Positions 46,572 to 56,650 are shown, numbered from the stretch's first letter. The stretch: DNA of 64,000 bases from Mycolicibacterium monacense (GCF_010731575.1 NZ_AP022617.1:620001-684000), one strand, 5' to 3'. Program-made: numbers and translations. The notes: generated by a model from the sequence alone, not told the origin.

Positions 46572-48239
46572 CTACTTCACGAAGCCGATCTTCGAGTAGT
46601 CGGCGTCCGCGAGGCCGAACGCCCCGAAGTTGGCGAGGTTGGCACGCACCGCCACGTTGCCCGGCGACTGCGTCAACGGCAGGCTGAACACCTCGTCCCA
46701 CAGCAGTTTGTCGACCTCGTTGGCCTTCTGCTGAGCCTTCGCCGGATCCAGTTCCTCCAGCGCCTCCTCGATCTTCGCGTCGATCTGCGGGCTGCCGATC
46801 TTGCCGAAGTTGCTCTCCCCGTTGGAGGCGTAGATCTGCGTCAGACCCGAGAGCGGGAACGCGTCACCCACCCACGAGAACTGCGCGATGTCGAAGTCGC
46901 CGGTGTTGATGTAGTCGGTGAAGAAGCCGGCCGCACCCTTGGCGTCCAGTTCGAGTTTCACACCGATCTGGGCGAGGTTGTTCTGCGCGATCTGGCCGAA
47001 CTGACGGGTGCTCAGCGCGTCGAACAGCACGTCGCGGATCACCAGCTGGCGGCCGTCCTTCTCCCGGAACTGCCCGTTGAGCCGCCATCCGAGCGCATCG
47101 AGTTCCTGTTTGGCCTTCTCGGGGTCGAACGCCACCACACCGCTGTTGTCCTGGTAGCCCTGCTGGCCCGCGACGAAGATGTGGTTGTTGAGCGGCACCG
47201 GGTCGTCGGCGAGGCCGCGCTGGGTGACCGCCGCAATGGTCTGGCGGTCAATGCCTTTCGCGATCGCCTGCCGCAGCGCCTTGTCGGCCAGGATCGACCC
47301 CGGTGCCCCGTTGAACGTGAAGTGGTACCAGCTGTTGCCCGGCGCCCGCCGGATCGCCACACCGTTGGTGCGCCGCGCGATCGTCAACTCGTCGAGGGTC
47401 GCCAGACCGGTGGCGTCCAGCGCGTTGTTCTGCAGCGCGGGGATTCGGGCGGCGTCGTCGAGCACCGAGTAGGTGATGCTGTCCAGAAGTGGCGGCTCAC
47501 CCCACCATTTCGGGTTGCGGGTCAGCGTGATCCGCTGGGCCGTACGGTCCAGGTTCGACACGATGAACGGACCCGCCGACGGGCCCGGCGCGTCGAGTTG
47601 GCCGCGGTTGAACGCCTCGGGCGTCGCGGTCATGCTCTTGGGCAGCAGCATGGTGTTGCCCGAGAGCATGCCGCGCCATTCCGCGTAGGGCTTGGCGAAG
47701 GTCATGACGGCCTGCCGGTCGTCGGCCCCGCGGGTCACCGACGCGACGCGGTCGGAGCCGTTGGGGCTGGCGAAGGCGAACCCCTCCTGCTTACCGCTGG
47801 TGGCGTTCACCTGGGCGGCGATGTCCTCCCAGGTGATCGGGGTGCCGTCGCTCCACACCGCCTTCGGGTTGATCGTCCAGGTGACGACCTGCGGGTCGGT
47901 GCCGGTGATCTCGGCGCCGGTGAAGTAGTCGGTGTTCAGCGTCGCCGAACCGTCCGCGGCGATCCGGAACGCGCGCGGCATCGTGGCCCTGAGCATCCCG
48001 GCCGCATCGGCGACGTTGCCGTCGATGTGCAGGCTGTTGAAGTTCGCCGGGAATGCGGTCAGCGCCAAGCGCAGGTTGCCGCCCTGGCGCAGGTTGGACA
48101 CGTCCTGAGGATTGACGTCGTTGGTGGCGCCCACCTCCGCGCTACCGCCGGCCGACGGGGTCTCCTCGTCACCGCTGGAACACGCGGCGAGGGTGAGGGT
48201 GGCAACGAGGGCGGCCGAGATCAGGCGTCGCAACGTCAT
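46572..48239 (-). CDS. oppA: Oligopeptide-binding lipoprotein OppA
   Basis: 555 residues, SBP_bac_5 family. The lipobox is LTLAACSSG. The body has the expected patterns: LTAFPANFNSLHIDG, WTINPKAVWSDGTPITWEDI, GPFIVSNLDRTAQRITLTRNPKWWG and RQAIAKGIDRQTIA. It captures peptides outside the membrane and passes them to OppBC. It is the last gene of the oppB-C-D-A operon, 11 bp after oppD, the same order as Rv1283c-Rv1280c. In M. tuberculosis this system takes up glutathione and bradykinin-like peptides. The conserved NxWYxxxxN pocket region is NSWYHFTFN. Confidence 0.9.
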   Translation of the reverse strand: MTLRRLISAALVATLTLAACSSGDEETPSAGGSAEVGATNDVNPQDVSNLRQGGNLRLALTAFPANFNSLHIDGNVADAAGMLRATMPRAFRIAADGSATLNTDYFTGAEITGTDPQVVTWTINPKAVWSDGTPITWEDIAAQVNATSGKQEGFAFASPNGSDRVASVTRGADDRQAVMTFAKPYAEWRGMLSGNTMLLPKSMTATPEAFNRGQLDAPGPSAGPFIVSNLDRTAQRITLTRNPKWWGEPPLLDSITYSVLDDAARIPALQNNALDATGLATLDELTIARRTNGVAIRRAPGNSWYHFTFNGAPGSILADKALRQAIAKGIDRQTIAAVTQRGLADDPVPLNNHIFVAGQQGYQDNSGVVAFDPEKAKQELDALGWRLNGQFREKDGRQLVIRDVLFDALSTRQFGQIAQNNLAQIGVKLELDAKGAAGFFTDYINTGDFDIAQFSWVGDAFPLSGLTQIYASNGESNFGKIGSPQIDAKIEEALEELDPAKAQQKANEVDKLLWDEVFSLPLTQSPGNVAVRANLANFGAFGLADADYSKIGFVK

Positions 48240-48250
48240 GCATATGGACT

Positions 48251-50086
48251 CTAACGTTGCGGGACGCTCGGCTGGGGTACCGCCGCCAACAGGCGGCGCG
48301 TGTAGTCGTGTTGCGGCGCGGTGAAGACCCGGTCCCCGTCGCCCTGTTCGACGATGGCGCCCTTGTGCATGACGGCCACCCGGTGGGCGAGGTGCCGCAC
48401 CACCGACAGGTCGTGCGAGACGAACAGATACGACAGCCCGAACCGCTCCTGCAGGTCGAGCAGCAGGTTGATGATGCCCGCCTGGATGGACACGTCCAGC
48501 GCGGAGACGGGTTCGTCGAGGGCGAGGATCTTCGGCTGGGTGGCCAGTGCCCGCGCGATGCCGATGCGCTGCTTCTGCCCGCCCGAGAACTCGGCGGGGT
48601 AGCGGCTGGCATCCTCACGGCGCAGCCCGACGATGCCGAGCAGTTCGGCCACCCGCTCGTCGATGCGGGCCTTGTCGAAGTTGTTGGCCTGCAACGGTTC
48701 TGCCAACACCTCGAACACCGGTAGGCGGGGGTCGAGCGAGGCCACCGGATCCTGGAACACCACCTGCAGGTCACCGCGCAGCGCACGCCGCGCCCTCGTG
48801 TCGAGCGCGGCCACGTCCTCGCCGAGCACCTCTATCGAACCGCCCTGCGGCGGTTCGAGTTCCAGGATCTGGTGCAGCGTCGTCGACTTGCCGGATCCGG
48901 ATTCGCCGACGATCCCCAGCGTGCGGCCCTGCTGCAGTTCGAAGCTGATGCCGTCGACGGCGCGCACCTCGCCGATCCGGCGCCGGAACACGGTGCCCTT
49001 GGTCAGCGTGTAGGTCTTCACCAGATCGCTCACCTTGAGCACCACGGGATCGTCGGCCGACGGCGGCGACGCGGCCGCTGCGGTCGACACGCCGTACACC
49101 TCGGCGGCGCTGCGGCCCGCGACGTGTTCGGTGCGGATACACGCCGCGAGGTGACCCGGCCCCACTTCGATGAGCTCCGGTTCGGCGGCGCGGCACTCGT
49201 CGATCGCCAGCGGGCAGCGCGGTGCGAACGGGCAGCCGGGTGGCAGGGCCGCCAGCGACGGCGGTGCACCGGGAATCGGCACCAGGCGCTCGCCCTGGCG
49301 CGCGTCGAGCCGTGGCACCGACCCGAGCAGCCCGACCGTGTAGGGCATCCGCCGCTCGGTGTACAGCTCCGACACCGAGGCGATCTCGACGGCCCGGCCG
49401 GCGTACATCACCAGCGCCCGGTCGGCGAACTCGGCGACAACGCCGAGGTCGTGGGTGATGATGAGCACGCCTGCCCCGGTGACGTCGCGCGCGGTGCGCA
49501 GCACCTCGAGGATCTGCGCCTGCACGGTCACGTCCAGCGCGGTGGTCGGCTCGTCGCAGATCAGCAGATCGGGGTCGTTGGCGATGGCGATGGCGATGAC
49601 CACCCGCTGCCGTTCGCCGCCGGACAGTTCGTGCGGGAACGCCCGGGCGCGGCGCTCCGGCTGGGCGATGCCGACCAGTTCGAGCAGTTCGACCGCGCGG
49701 GTGCGCGCGGCGCGGCGGTCGAGGTCGCGGTTGTGCACGCGCAGGGCCTCCGCGATCTGGTCGCCGACGGTGTACACCGGCGTGAGCGCCGACATCGGGT
49801 CCTGGAACACCGTGCCGATCCGGCGTCCCCGGATCTTCGACATCTCGGCGTCGGAGAGCCCGAGCAGTTCGGTGCCGTCGAGCCGCACCGACCCGGCCAC
49901 CTCGGCATGTTCGGGCAGCAGCCCCGCGACGGCCATCGCGCCCGCCGACTTGCCCGCCCCGGACTCGCCGACCAGCGCCACCACCTCACCGGCGTCGAGG
50001 CGGTAGTCCAGGCCGCGCACCGCGGCCACCCGCTCGGTGTCGGTCGCGAACGTCACCGTCAACCCGGAGACCTCGAGCAGGCTCAT
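48251..50086 (-). CDS. oppD: Oligopeptide ABC transporter ATPase OppD (two fused ATPase domains)
   Basis: 611 residues carrying both ATPases of the importer in one chain, as in Rv1281c. Domain 1: GESGAGKS, signature LSGGERQRV, Walker [13 protein letters not shown]. Domain 2 (from about 340): [36 protein letters not shown]. Both are complete. The segment [33 protein letters not shown] tail of domain 1 holds the Cys cluster (CPFAPRC, DEC, AAC) that binds an Fe-S cluster in OppD/F proteins. The ATG overlaps the oppC stop (ATGA). Confidence 0.93.
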   Translation of the reverse strand: MSLLEVSGLTVTFATDTERVAAVRGLDYRLDAGEVVALVGESGAGKSAGAMAVAGLLPEHAEVAGSVRLDGTELLGLSDAEMSKIRGRRIGTVFQDPMSALTPVYTVGDQIAEALRVHNRDLDRRAARTRAVELLELVGIAQPERRARAFPHELSGGERQRVVIAIAIANDPDLLICDEPTTALDVTVQAQILEVLRTARDVTGAGVLIITHDLGVVAEFADRALVMYAGRAVEIASVSELYTERRMPYTVGLLGSVPRLDARQGERLVPIPGAPPSLAALPPGCPFAPRCPLAIDECRAAEPELIEVGPGHLAACIRTEHVAGRSAAEVYGVSTAAAASPPSADDPVVLKVSDLVKTYTLTKGTVFRRRIGEVRAVDGISFELQQGRTLGIVGESGSGKSTTLHQILELEPPQGGSIEVLGEDVAALDTRARRALRGDLQVVFQDPVASLDPRLPVFEVLAEPLQANNFDKARIDERVAELLGIVGLRREDASRYPAEFSGGQKQRIGIARALATQPKILALDEPVSALDVSIQAGIINLLLDLQERFGLSYLFVSHDLSVVRHLAHRVAVMHKGAIVEQGDGDRVFTAPQHDYTRRLLAAVPQPSVPQR

Positions 50087-51006
50087 GTCTTCCGCCCTTT
50101 CCGGGCCGGGCGGATCCCCGGGTCGAGTGCGTCGCGCAGGCCGTCGCCGATGAGGTTGGCGCACAGGATGATCAGCACCAGCACCCCGGCGGGGAACAGA
50201 AACACCCATGGGAAGGTGGTGACCGAACCGGTGCCGTCGGCGATCAGCGTGCCGAGTGAGACGTCGGGTCGCTGCACCCCGAAACCCAGGAAGCTGAGCC
50301 CGGTTTCGGCGAGCACCGCCAACCCGACGTTGAGCGCGGTGTCGATGATGAGGATCGACGCGACGTTGGGCACGATGTGGCGCACGATGATCCGCCAGTG
50401 CGGCACCCCCATGTAGCGGGCGGCGACGACGAATTCGCGGTCGCGCAGGCTCATCGTCAGACCCCGCACGATGCGGGAACTGATCATCCAACTGAACGCC
50501 GCCAGCAGCAGGATCAGCCACAGGATGGTGCCGGACTCCTTGGTCCGCGGTGTCACGATCGCGATGAGGATGAAGCTGGGCACCACCAGCAGCAGGTCAA
50601 CCAGCCACATCAGCGTGCGGTCGCGCCATCCGCCGAAGTAGCCGGCGATGGAGCCGACGGTGGCCGCGATGATCGTCGAGATGAACGCCACCGCGACGCC
50701 GATGAGCATCGATTTCTGCATACCGCGCAGCGTCTGGGCCAGCAGGTCCTGGCCGAGCGCGTTGGTGCCGAACCAGTGCTCGGTGGTCGGCGGCTGCTGC
50801 AGCGCGTAGTAGTCGAGATCGGTGTAGCTGTAGGGCAGCAGCGGCGGCAACAGATAGCAGCCGGCGAACATCAGCACCAGCAGCGCGAGCGCGCCCACCG
50901 CCGGTTTGTTGCGCAGGAACCGTCGCGTCACCAGCGTCCGGCGCGAGGCGAACCGCGAGGTGTCCAGCCCCGAGCGCGCCGTCGTACTCGTCGAATCGCT
51001 CATCAT
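50083..51006 (-). CDS. oppC: Oligopeptide ABC transporter permease OppC
   Basis: 307 residues. The N-terminal OppC_N segment ([29 protein letters not shown]) precedes five further helices. The EAA loop reads [25 protein letters not shown] and contacts the ATPase. Three overlapping starts exist (GTG 51009, ATG 51006, ATG 51003); the ATG at 51006 gives a 1-base overlap with the oppB stop. Confidence 0.92.
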   Translation of the reverse strand: MMSDSTSTTARSGLDTSRFASRRTLVTRRFLRNKPAVGALALLVLMFAGCYLLPPLLPYSYTDLDYYALQQPPTTEHWFGTNALGQDLLAQTLRGMQKSMLIGVAVAFISTIIAATVGSIAGYFGGWRDRTLMWLVDLLLVVPSFILIAIVTPRTKESGTILWLILLLAAFSWMISSRIVRGLTMSLRDREFVVAARYMGVPHWRIIVRHIVPNVASILIIDTALNVGLAVLAETGLSFLGFGVQRPDVSLGTLIADGTGSVTTFPWVFLFPAGVLVLIILCANLIGDGLRDALDPGIRPARKGRKT

Positions 51007-51983
51007 CACTGCACCCGCACTCTCGGGTCCAGCGCCGCGTAGATCACGTCGGACAGCAACCCGGCCAACAGGATCATGGCGCCGGAGAACACCGTGATCG
51101 CCGCGATGATGTTGGTGTCCTGCGTGGCGATGCCCTGCACCACCCATTCGCCCATCCCGTGCCAGCCGAAGATCTTCTCGACGAACACCGCGCCGGTCAC
51201 GAGTCCGCTCACCCCGTAGGCGAACAGCGTCGCCATCGGGATGAGCGCGGTGCGCAGACCGTGTTTGAACAGTGCCTGGCGCCGGGTCAGACCCTTGGCG
51301 CGCGCGGTGCGGATGAAGTCCTGGCCGAGGACGTCGAGCATCGCGTTGCGCTGATAGCGGCTGAACCCGGCGATGGCCGCCAACGCGAGCGTGACCGTCG
51401 GCAGGATCAGGTGCTGCAACCGGTCGACGAACTGGTCGAACGGGCCGCCGACGGCGTCGGGTGAGGTCTCGCCGGTGTACTCGAACAGTTGCACGCCGAG
51501 CCAGGAGTTGGCGTTGAGCGCCCCGAGGATCAGCAGGTTGGCGATGACGAACGTCGGGGCGGACAGCACGAGCAGCGACAACAGCGTGATCACCCGGTCG
51601 GACAGCCGGTACTGGCGGATCGCGCCCCACGCGCCGACCACGACCCCGATGACCGTGCCCAGCACCGACCCGATCACCAGCAACCGCAGGCTGACCCCGA
51701 TCCGGCGGCCCAGCTCGTCGGAGACCGGCTGCCCGGTGATCGTGGTGCCGAAGTCGCCGCGCACCGCGTCACCCAGCCACTGCGCGTAGCGCACGGGGAT
51801 GGGCTTGTCGAGGTTGAGTTCGGCCGCCTTCGCGTCGATGGTCGACTGCGGGGGCCGCGGGTTGCGCTGCAGCAGGCTGTCGAGCGGTTCGAAGGTCAGC
51901 GAGGTCAGCGTGAACGTCAAAAACGATGCGAGCGCCAACAGCACGACGTAGTTGAGCAGCCGGCGCGCGAGGAACCGCGTCAT
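51006..51983 (-). CDS. oppB: Oligopeptide ABC transporter permease OppB
   Basis: 325 residues, the same length as Rv1283c. The first helix (LLNYVVLLALASFLTFTLTSL) and following extracytoplasmic domain are typical of OppB/DppB. The EAA loop is DFIRTARAKGLTRRQALFKHGLRTALIP. It heads the operon; about 35-40 bp upstream, TACCCT on the minus strand (around 52018) is a possible -10. Confidence 0.93.
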   Translation of the reverse strand: MTRFLARRLLNYVVLLALASFLTFTLTSLTFEPLDSLLQRNPRPPQSTIDAKAAELNLDKPIPVRYAQWLGDAVRGDFGTTITGQPVSDELGRRIGVSLRLLVIGSVLGTVIGVVVGAWGAIRQYRLSDRVITLLSLLVLSAPTFVIANLLILGALNANSWLGVQLFEYTGETSPDAVGGPFDQFVDRLQHLILPTVTLALAAIAGFSRYQRNAMLDVLGQDFIRTARAKGLTRRQALFKHGLRTALIPMATLFAYGVSGLVTGAVFVEKIFGWHGMGEWVVQGIATQDTNIIAAITVFSGAMILLAGLLSDVIYAALDPRVRVQ

Positions 51984-52046
51984 CGGCGACTGCCGGTGCA
52001 GGGCTGCATGGGCTAGAGGGTAGAAGAAAACTCCCCGCCCGCAGGC

Positions 52047-52274
52047 TCAGGGCTGTGGCGGCGGCGGGGCGCCCGGCCCGCCGAAACCGCCGGGCGGCAG
52101 ACCGAACGGCTGGTGGGAGCCGGGGCCGGGCACCCCGGCGCCTCCGTCGGTGGCCGCATAGATCGCGCCGCCGCCCAGCGCGGCGATGACGGCGGCCGCG
52201 GCGATCGCCGCCGCGGTCTCGCGCAGACTCCAGCGCCCGTCGCCGGGCGAACCCCATACCTGATCGGTGCTCAT
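52047..52274 (-). CDS. Small single-span membrane protein with Gly/Pro-rich tail
   Basis: 75 residues. A short cytoplasmic N-terminus (STDQVWGSPGDGRWSL) is followed by one membrane helix (TAAAIAAAAVIAALGGGAIYAA) and an outer tail dominated by Gly and Pro (FGLPPGGFGGPGAPPPP). The tail resembles the Gly/Pro-rich stretches of the two GT39 proteins and the sensor kinase of the divergent cluster. It is divergent from the response-regulator gene and shares its 128-bp control region with the box at 52342. Function unknown. The ATG at 52274 was preferred; upstream in-frame codons lie inside the control region. Confidence 0.7.
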   Translation of the reverse strand: MSTDQVWGSPGDGRWSLRETAAAIAAAAVIAALGGGAIYAATDGGAGVPGPGSHQPFGLPPGGFGGPGAPPPPQP

Positions 52275-52341
52275 GGACCCACTGTGCTTCCGGAGTGTGG
52301 GTGCCGGCTGTGCGCGGGGTGTGAATTCCGCGTCTAGGCGT

Positions 52342-52359
52342 TCACAGCGGGCGCATAGA
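52342..52359 (+). promoter_or_regulatory. TCACAGC-N4-GCATAGA box, copy 1 (PhoP-like direct repeat)
   Basis: TCACAGC-GGGC-GCATAGA lies 43 bp upstream of the response-regulator ATG. The same 17 bases (TCACAGCGGGCGCATAG) recur in front of the GT2 gene at 56598. The 7-base half-site with 4-base spacer is the layout of OmpR/PhoP-family sites; TCACAGC is the known M. tuberculosis PhoP half-site. Autoregulation by the adjacent regulator is the likely reading. Confidence 0.65.
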
Positions 52360-52402
52360 CATCGCACAGTTCGGGCCCATGACCGTGCGAATAATGGAGA
52401 CC

Positions 52403-53143
52403 ATGAGCCCGAACCAGACCGACACCGACCGGTCGGTCATGCGCCGCGCCGACGGCAACCCGGTGCGGGTGCTCGTCGTCGACGACGAACCGGTGCTCGC
52501 CGAACTCGTCTCGATGGCGCTGCGTTACGAGGGCTGGGACATCGCGACCGCGGGTGACGGCGCGACGGCGATCGCGCTGGCCCGGGAGAACCCGCCCGAC
52601 GTGGTGGTGCTCGACGTCATGCTGCCCGATATGAGCGGGCTCGACGTGCTGGCCAAGCTGCGCGAGCAGATTCCCGGACTGCCGCTGCTGCTGCTGACCG
52701 CCAAGGATTCGGTCGAGGACCGCATCGCCTGGCTGACCGCCGGCGGCGACGACTACGTCACCAAACCGTTCTCGCTCGAGGAGGTCGTGCTGCGGCTGCG
52801 TGCGCTGTTGCGCCGCACCGGGGTGAGCGAGAGCGGCGGGGCGAAGATCGTCGTCGGCGATCTGGTGCTCGACGAGGACAGCCATGAGGTGACCCGCGGA
52901 GGTGACCCGATCACGCTGACCGCGACGGAGTTCGAACTGCTGCGGTTCATGATGCGCAACTCCAAACGGGTGCTCTCCAAGGCGCAGATCCTCGACCGTG
53001 TGTGGAGCTACGACTTCGGCGGCCGGTCCAACATCGTCGAGCTGTACGTGTCGTATCTGCGCAAGAAGATCGACAGCGGCCGCGAGCCGATGATCCACAC
53101 GCTGCGCGGCGCAGGCTATGTCCTCAAACCCGCCGCCCGCTGA
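52403..53143 (+). CDS. OmpR/PhoP-family response regulator
   Basis: 246 residues. The receiver domain has VLVVDDEPVLAEL (acidic pocket), the phospho-accepting Asp71 in VVLDVMLPDMSG, the Thr in LLLTAKDS and the Lys in YVTKPFS. The C-terminal winged helix (LTATEFELLRFMMRNSKRVLSKAQILDRVWSYDF-type fold) ends YLRKKID ... IHTLRGAGYVL. The ATG at 52403 has GGAG five bases before it; upstream ATGs at 52379 and 52394 lack one. The sequence recalls TrcR of M. tuberculosis, but the neighbours differ, so no symbol is given. It overlaps the kinase gene by 26 bases. Confidence 0.92.
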   Translation: MSPNQTDTDRSVMRRADGNPVRVLVVDDEPVLAELVSMALRYEGWDIATAGDGATAIALARENPPDVVVLDVMLPDMSGLDVLAKLREQIPGLPLLLLTAKDSVEDRIAWLTAGGDDYVTKPFSLEEVVLRLRALLRRTGVSESGGAKIVVGDLVLDEDSHEVTRGGDPITLTATEFELLRFMMRNSKRVLSKAQILDRVWSYDFGGRSNIVELYVSYLRKKIDSGREPMIHTLRGAGYVLKPAAR

Positions 53144-54716
53144 GCCGGTCGGCCGCACGCGGTTGTTCTCGCCGCGCACCTGGTCGCTGCGCGGACGGCT
53201 GCTGGCCACCCAGATCGTGCTGCTCGCGCTGGTGTGCGCGGCGGTCGGGGTGGGCACCGAACTCGCGCTGCAGCGGTTCCTGGTCAACCAGCTCGACACC
53301 CAGCTCGACGAGACGGCCCGCCGGTCGGTCGGCCTGTTCGCGTTCGGCCCGCCGCCACCGCCGCTGATGTTGCCCGCGCCGCGGTTCCCGCCGCCGCCGG
53401 GCTTCCCGCACCGGCGGATCATCCGCGACGACAGCGGACCCGGGCCGGCGTTCCTCAACGCGCCGGGCCAAGCGGCGCGCACGGTCGGTGCGGTCGTCGA
53501 CCGCGGCACCGCCGTCGACGCCGGTGTCATCACCGCCGACGGCGAACGCGTCGAGGTCAGCGGCGCCGCGGCCGGGCAGCTCGCCGGGGTGCCCGCCGAC
53601 GAGGTCCCACGCACCCTCACACTCGACGGCCTCGGCCGGTACCGGGTGATCGCGCTGCCGGCGCGGGGTCCGGCGGAGGTGATCGTCACCGGACTGCCGA
53701 TGTCCGACGTCGACGACACCCTGCTCACCGTGCTCGTGATCTTCTGCGTGGTCGCGGCGATCGCGCTGATCGGCGCCACCGCGGCGGGGGTGTGGATCAT
53801 CCGCAGGCAGTTGGCGCCGCTGTCGCGGGTGTCGGCGGCCGCGCGCGAGGTCGCCGACCTCGAACTCGACCGCGGCGAGGTGCGGTTACCCACGCCGATC
53901 GTCACCGTCGACCCGGCGAGCGCGCACACCGAGGTCGGCCAGCTCGGGACGTCGCTGAACCGGATGCTCGACCGGATCGCCGGTGCGCTGTCGGCGCGGC
54001 ACGCCAGCGAGACCCGGGTGCGTCAGTTCGTCGCCGACGCCAGCCACGAGCTGCGCACCCCGCTGGCCGCCATCCGCGGCTACACCGAACTGGCGCAGCG
54101 GCATTCCGATGCGCTGCCCGGCGACGTCGCGCACGCGATGAACCGGGTGGAATCCGAGACGGCGCGGATGACGCGCCTGGTCGAGGACATGCTGCTGCTG
54201 GCGCGCCTCGACGACGGCCGGCCCCTGGAGCGCGAGCCGGTCGACCTGTCGCGGTTGGTCGTCGACGCGGTGAGCGACGCGCACGCCGCCGGTCCCGACC
54301 ACGTCTGGTCGCTGGAGCTGCCCGAGGAGCCGGTGGTGGTCGACGGCGACGAGGCGCGACTGCATCAGGTGCTGGGCAACCTGCTCGCCAATGCGCGGGT
54401 CCACACACCGGCGGGCACCACCGTCGTCACGGCATTGGCGGTCGGTGCCGACGGCGGCGCCGTGCTGACCGTGACCGACGACGGCCCCGGCATCCCGCCG
54501 TCGCTGCAGCCGGAGATCTTCGAGCGGTTCGCCCGCGGTGACTCGTCGCGGTCGCGCCGCGGCGGCAGCACCGGGCTGGGCCTGGCCATCGTCGCGGCGG
54601 TGGTCAAGGCGCACAGCGGGACCATCGAGGTGGACAGCGCGCCGGGCCGCACCGAATTCGTCGTGAGGCTGCCGGGCGCACAGCTGACACACAGGGAAGA
54701 CCAATCCGGCGCCTAG
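53118..54716 (+). CDS. Sensor histidine kinase (partner of the response regulator)
   Basis: 532 residues. Two membrane helices (about 28-50 and 196-222) flank an extracytoplasmic sensor that includes a strongly Pro-rich stretch (FGPPPPPLMLPAPRFPPPPG). A HAMP domain follows, then the dimerisation box DASHELRTPLAAIRGY with phospho-acceptor His310, and the ATP-binding N (NLLANARVHTP), G1 (TDDGPGIP), F and G2 (GLGLAIV) boxes. The overlap with the regulator gene implies coupled translation. The stimulus is not known; the Pro-rich sensor suggests envelope sensing. Confidence 0.92.
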   Translation: MSSNPPPAEPVGRTRLFSPRTWSLRGRLLATQIVLLALVCAAVGVGTELALQRFLVNQLDTQLDETARRSVGLFAFGPPPPPLMLPAPRFPPPPGFPHRRIIRDDSGPGPAFLNAPGQAARTVGAVVDRGTAVDAGVITADGERVEVSGAAAGQLAGVPADEVPRTLTLDGLGRYRVIALPARGPAEVIVTGLPMSDVDDTLLTVLVIFCVVAAIALIGATAAGVWIIRRQLAPLSRVSAAAREVADLELDRGEVRLPTPIVTVDPASAHTEVGQLGTSLNRMLDRIAGALSARHASETRVRQFVADASHELRTPLAAIRGYTELAQRHSDALPGDVAHAMNRVESETARMTRLVEDMLLLARLDDGRPLEREPVDLSRLVVDAVSDAHAAGPDHVWSLELPEEPVVVDGDEARLHQVLGNLLANARVHTPAGTTVVTALAVGADGGAVLTVTDDGPGIPPSLQPEIFERFARGDSSRSRRGGSTGLGLAIVAAVVKAHSGTIEVDSAPGRTEFVVRLPGAQLTHREDQSGA

Positions 54717-54730
54717 TCCGGGTGGCCACC

Positions 54731-56596
54731 ATGGGTCGAGTGACCCTGACCCTTGACGCCGAGCAGACGCAGAATCGCCCGAATGATCGCCCGAGAGCGC
54801 GATTCTCTGTCTGGTCGCCGAGGATCGGGCTCGGCGTGCTGCTGGCCGCGACCGCTGTGCTGTACCTGTGGAACCTGTCGGCCAGCGGATGGGCCAACGC
54901 GTTCTATTCGGCCGCCGCGCAGGCCGGGTCCCAGAACTGGACGGCCATGCTGTTCGGGTCCAGCGATGCGGCCAACGCCATCACCGTCGACAAGACGCCC
55001 GCGGCGCTGTGGGTGATGGACCTGTCGGTACGGGTGTTCGGGCTGAACTCGTGGAGCGTCCTGGCGCCGCAGGCCCTGATGGGAGTGGCCGCCGTCGCGG
55101 TGCTGTACGCGGCGGTGCGGCGTGTCAGCGGACCGGGCGCCGCGCTGCTGGCCGGCGCGGTGCTCGCGGTGACCCCCGTGGCCGCGTTGATGTTCCGGTT
55201 CAACAACCCCGACGCGCTGCTGGTCCTGCTGCTCGTCGTGGCCGGCTACTGCGTGACCCGGGCCTGCGAACCCGATGCGCGCCGATGGTGGCTGATCGCC
55301 GCCGGGGTGGCCGTCGGATTCGGCTTCCTGGCCAAGATGCTGCAGGCGTTCCTCGTGCTCCCGGGTTTCGTGGCGGCCTATCTGCTCGCCGGCAGCCGTC
55401 CGGTGGGCCGCCGGATCCTCGACCTGGCCGGCGCGGCCGCGGCGATGGTGGCGGCCGCCGGCTGGTATCTGCTGCTCGCCGAGCTGTGGCCGGCCGACTC
55501 CCGGCCCTACATCGGCGGATCGCAACACAACAGCATCGTCGAACTGGCCTTGGGTTACAACGGTCTCGGCCGACTCACCGGTGACGAACCGGGTGGGCTG
55601 GGCAACCTCAACCACGACGTCGGGGCGGGGCGGCTGTTCGGTTTCGGGATGGGTCTCGACATCGCGTGGCTGCTGCCCGCGGCGCTGATCTGCCTCGGCG
55701 CCGCGCTGCTGCTCACCCGCCGGACACCCCGCACCGACACCACCCGCGCGGCCCTGCTCAGCTGGGGCGGGTGGCTGGTCGTGACGGCCGTGGTGTTCAG
55801 CTTCGCCAACGGCATCGTGCACTCGTACTACACGGTCGCGCTGGCACCGGCGATCGCCGCGGTCATCGGCATCGGCTCACACCTGCTGTGGCGCAACAGG
55901 TCCCGACCGTGGTGTGCCGTGTCTATGGCCGGTGCAGTGCTCGTCACCGCGGTGCTGGCCGCGGTGCTGCTGTCGCGCAACGCCGACTGGATGCCGTGGC
56001 TGCGGGCGGCCGTCGCGGTCGGGGGAGTGGGTGCTGCGGTGCTGCTGATCGTGGCGGCCCGGCTGCCCGACGGTGTCGTCCGCGCCGTCGCCGGACTGGC
56101 CGTCGTGGTGTGTCTCGCATCGCCCGCGGCCTATTCGGTCGCCACCGCGGCGGCCCCGCACACCGGCGCCATCCCGTCGGTGGGGCCGGCGCGCGGGGGT
56201 TTCGGCGGACCGCCCGGACTGCTGAGCTCACCCGAGCCCGGTGAACAGCTCACCGCGCTGCTGGCCCGCGACGCCCACGCGTACCGGTGGACCGCCGCGG
56301 TGGTCGGGTCGAACAACGCGGCCGGCTACCAATTGGCAAGCGGCGCATCGGTGATGGCCCTGGGCGGGTTCAACGGCACCGATCCGTCACCCACCCTCGA
56401 ACAGTTCCAGCGTCACGTCGCCGACGGCGATGTGCACTACTTCATCGAAAGCCGCTCACCCCTCGGCTTCGGCCGCGGCGCCGAGCAGAGCGGCAGCCGG
56501 GCCGCCGCGGACATCGCGGACTGGGTGCAGGCGCGTTACCCGGGGCGAACCGTCGACGGTGTCGTCGTCTACGACCTCACCGAGGCCCCGGCGTGA
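54731..56596 (+). CDS. GT39-family membrane glycosyltransferase, copy A (ArnT/PMT_2 type)
   Basis: 621 residues with about 11-12 helices. The N-terminal catalytic loop (FYSAAAQAGSQNWTAMLFGSSD ... ITVDKTPAALW) is the PMT_2 pattern with the acidic residue between helices 1 and 2. MFRFNNPDALLVLLLVVAGYC and WPADSRPYIGGSQHNS follow. The C-terminal outer domain ends with LGGFNGTDPSPTLEQFQRHVADGDVHYFIE. It moves a sugar from a polyprenyl phosphate to an acceptor outside the membrane. It starts 14 bp after the kinase gene. It is a clear paralogue of the protein at 57949. The GTG at 54722 is an alternative start. Confidence 0.88.
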   Translation: MGRVTLTLDAEQTQNRPNDRPRARFSVWSPRIGLGVLLAATAVLYLWNLSASGWANAFYSAAAQAGSQNWTAMLFGSSDAANAITVDKTPAALWVMDLSVRVFGLNSWSVLAPQALMGVAAVAVLYAAVRRVSGPGAALLAGAVLAVTPVAALMFRFNNPDALLVLLLVVAGYCVTRACEPDARRWWLIAAGVAVGFGFLAKMLQAFLVLPGFVAAYLLAGSRPVGRRILDLAGAAAAMVAAAGWYLLLAELWPADSRPYIGGSQHNSIVELALGYNGLGRLTGDEPGGLGNLNHDVGAGRLFGFGMGLDIAWLLPAALICLGAALLLTRRTPRTDTTRAALLSWGGWLVVTAVVFSFANGIVHSYYTVALAPAIAAVIGIGSHLLWRNRSRPWCAVSMAGAVLVTAVLAAVLLSRNADWMPWLRAAVAVGGVGAAVLLIVAARLPDGVVRAVAGLAVVVCLASPAAYSVATAAAPHTGAIPSVGPARGGFGGPPGLLSSPEPGEQLTALLARDAHAYRWTAAVVGSNNAAGYQLASGASVMALGGFNGTDPSPTLEQFQRHVADGDVHYFIESRSPLGFGRGAEQSGSRAAADIADWVQARYPGRTVDGVVVYDLTEAPA

Positions 56597-56597
56597 C

Positions 56598-56615
56598 TCA
56601 CAGCGGGCGCATAGC
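56598..56615 (+). promoter_or_regulatory. TCACAGC-N4-GCATAGC box, copy 2
   Basis: TCACAGC-GGGC-GCATAGC begins two bases after the GT39-A stop and 53 bp before the GT2 start. It repeats the first 17 bases of the box at 52342, with GCATAGC an even better second half-site. It suggests the GT2-GT39-B half of the cluster has its own promoter under the same regulator. Confidence 0.65.
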
Positions 56616-56650
56616 TCGGCCCCACCCTGGGCTCACGCTGCGCCGCGAAC

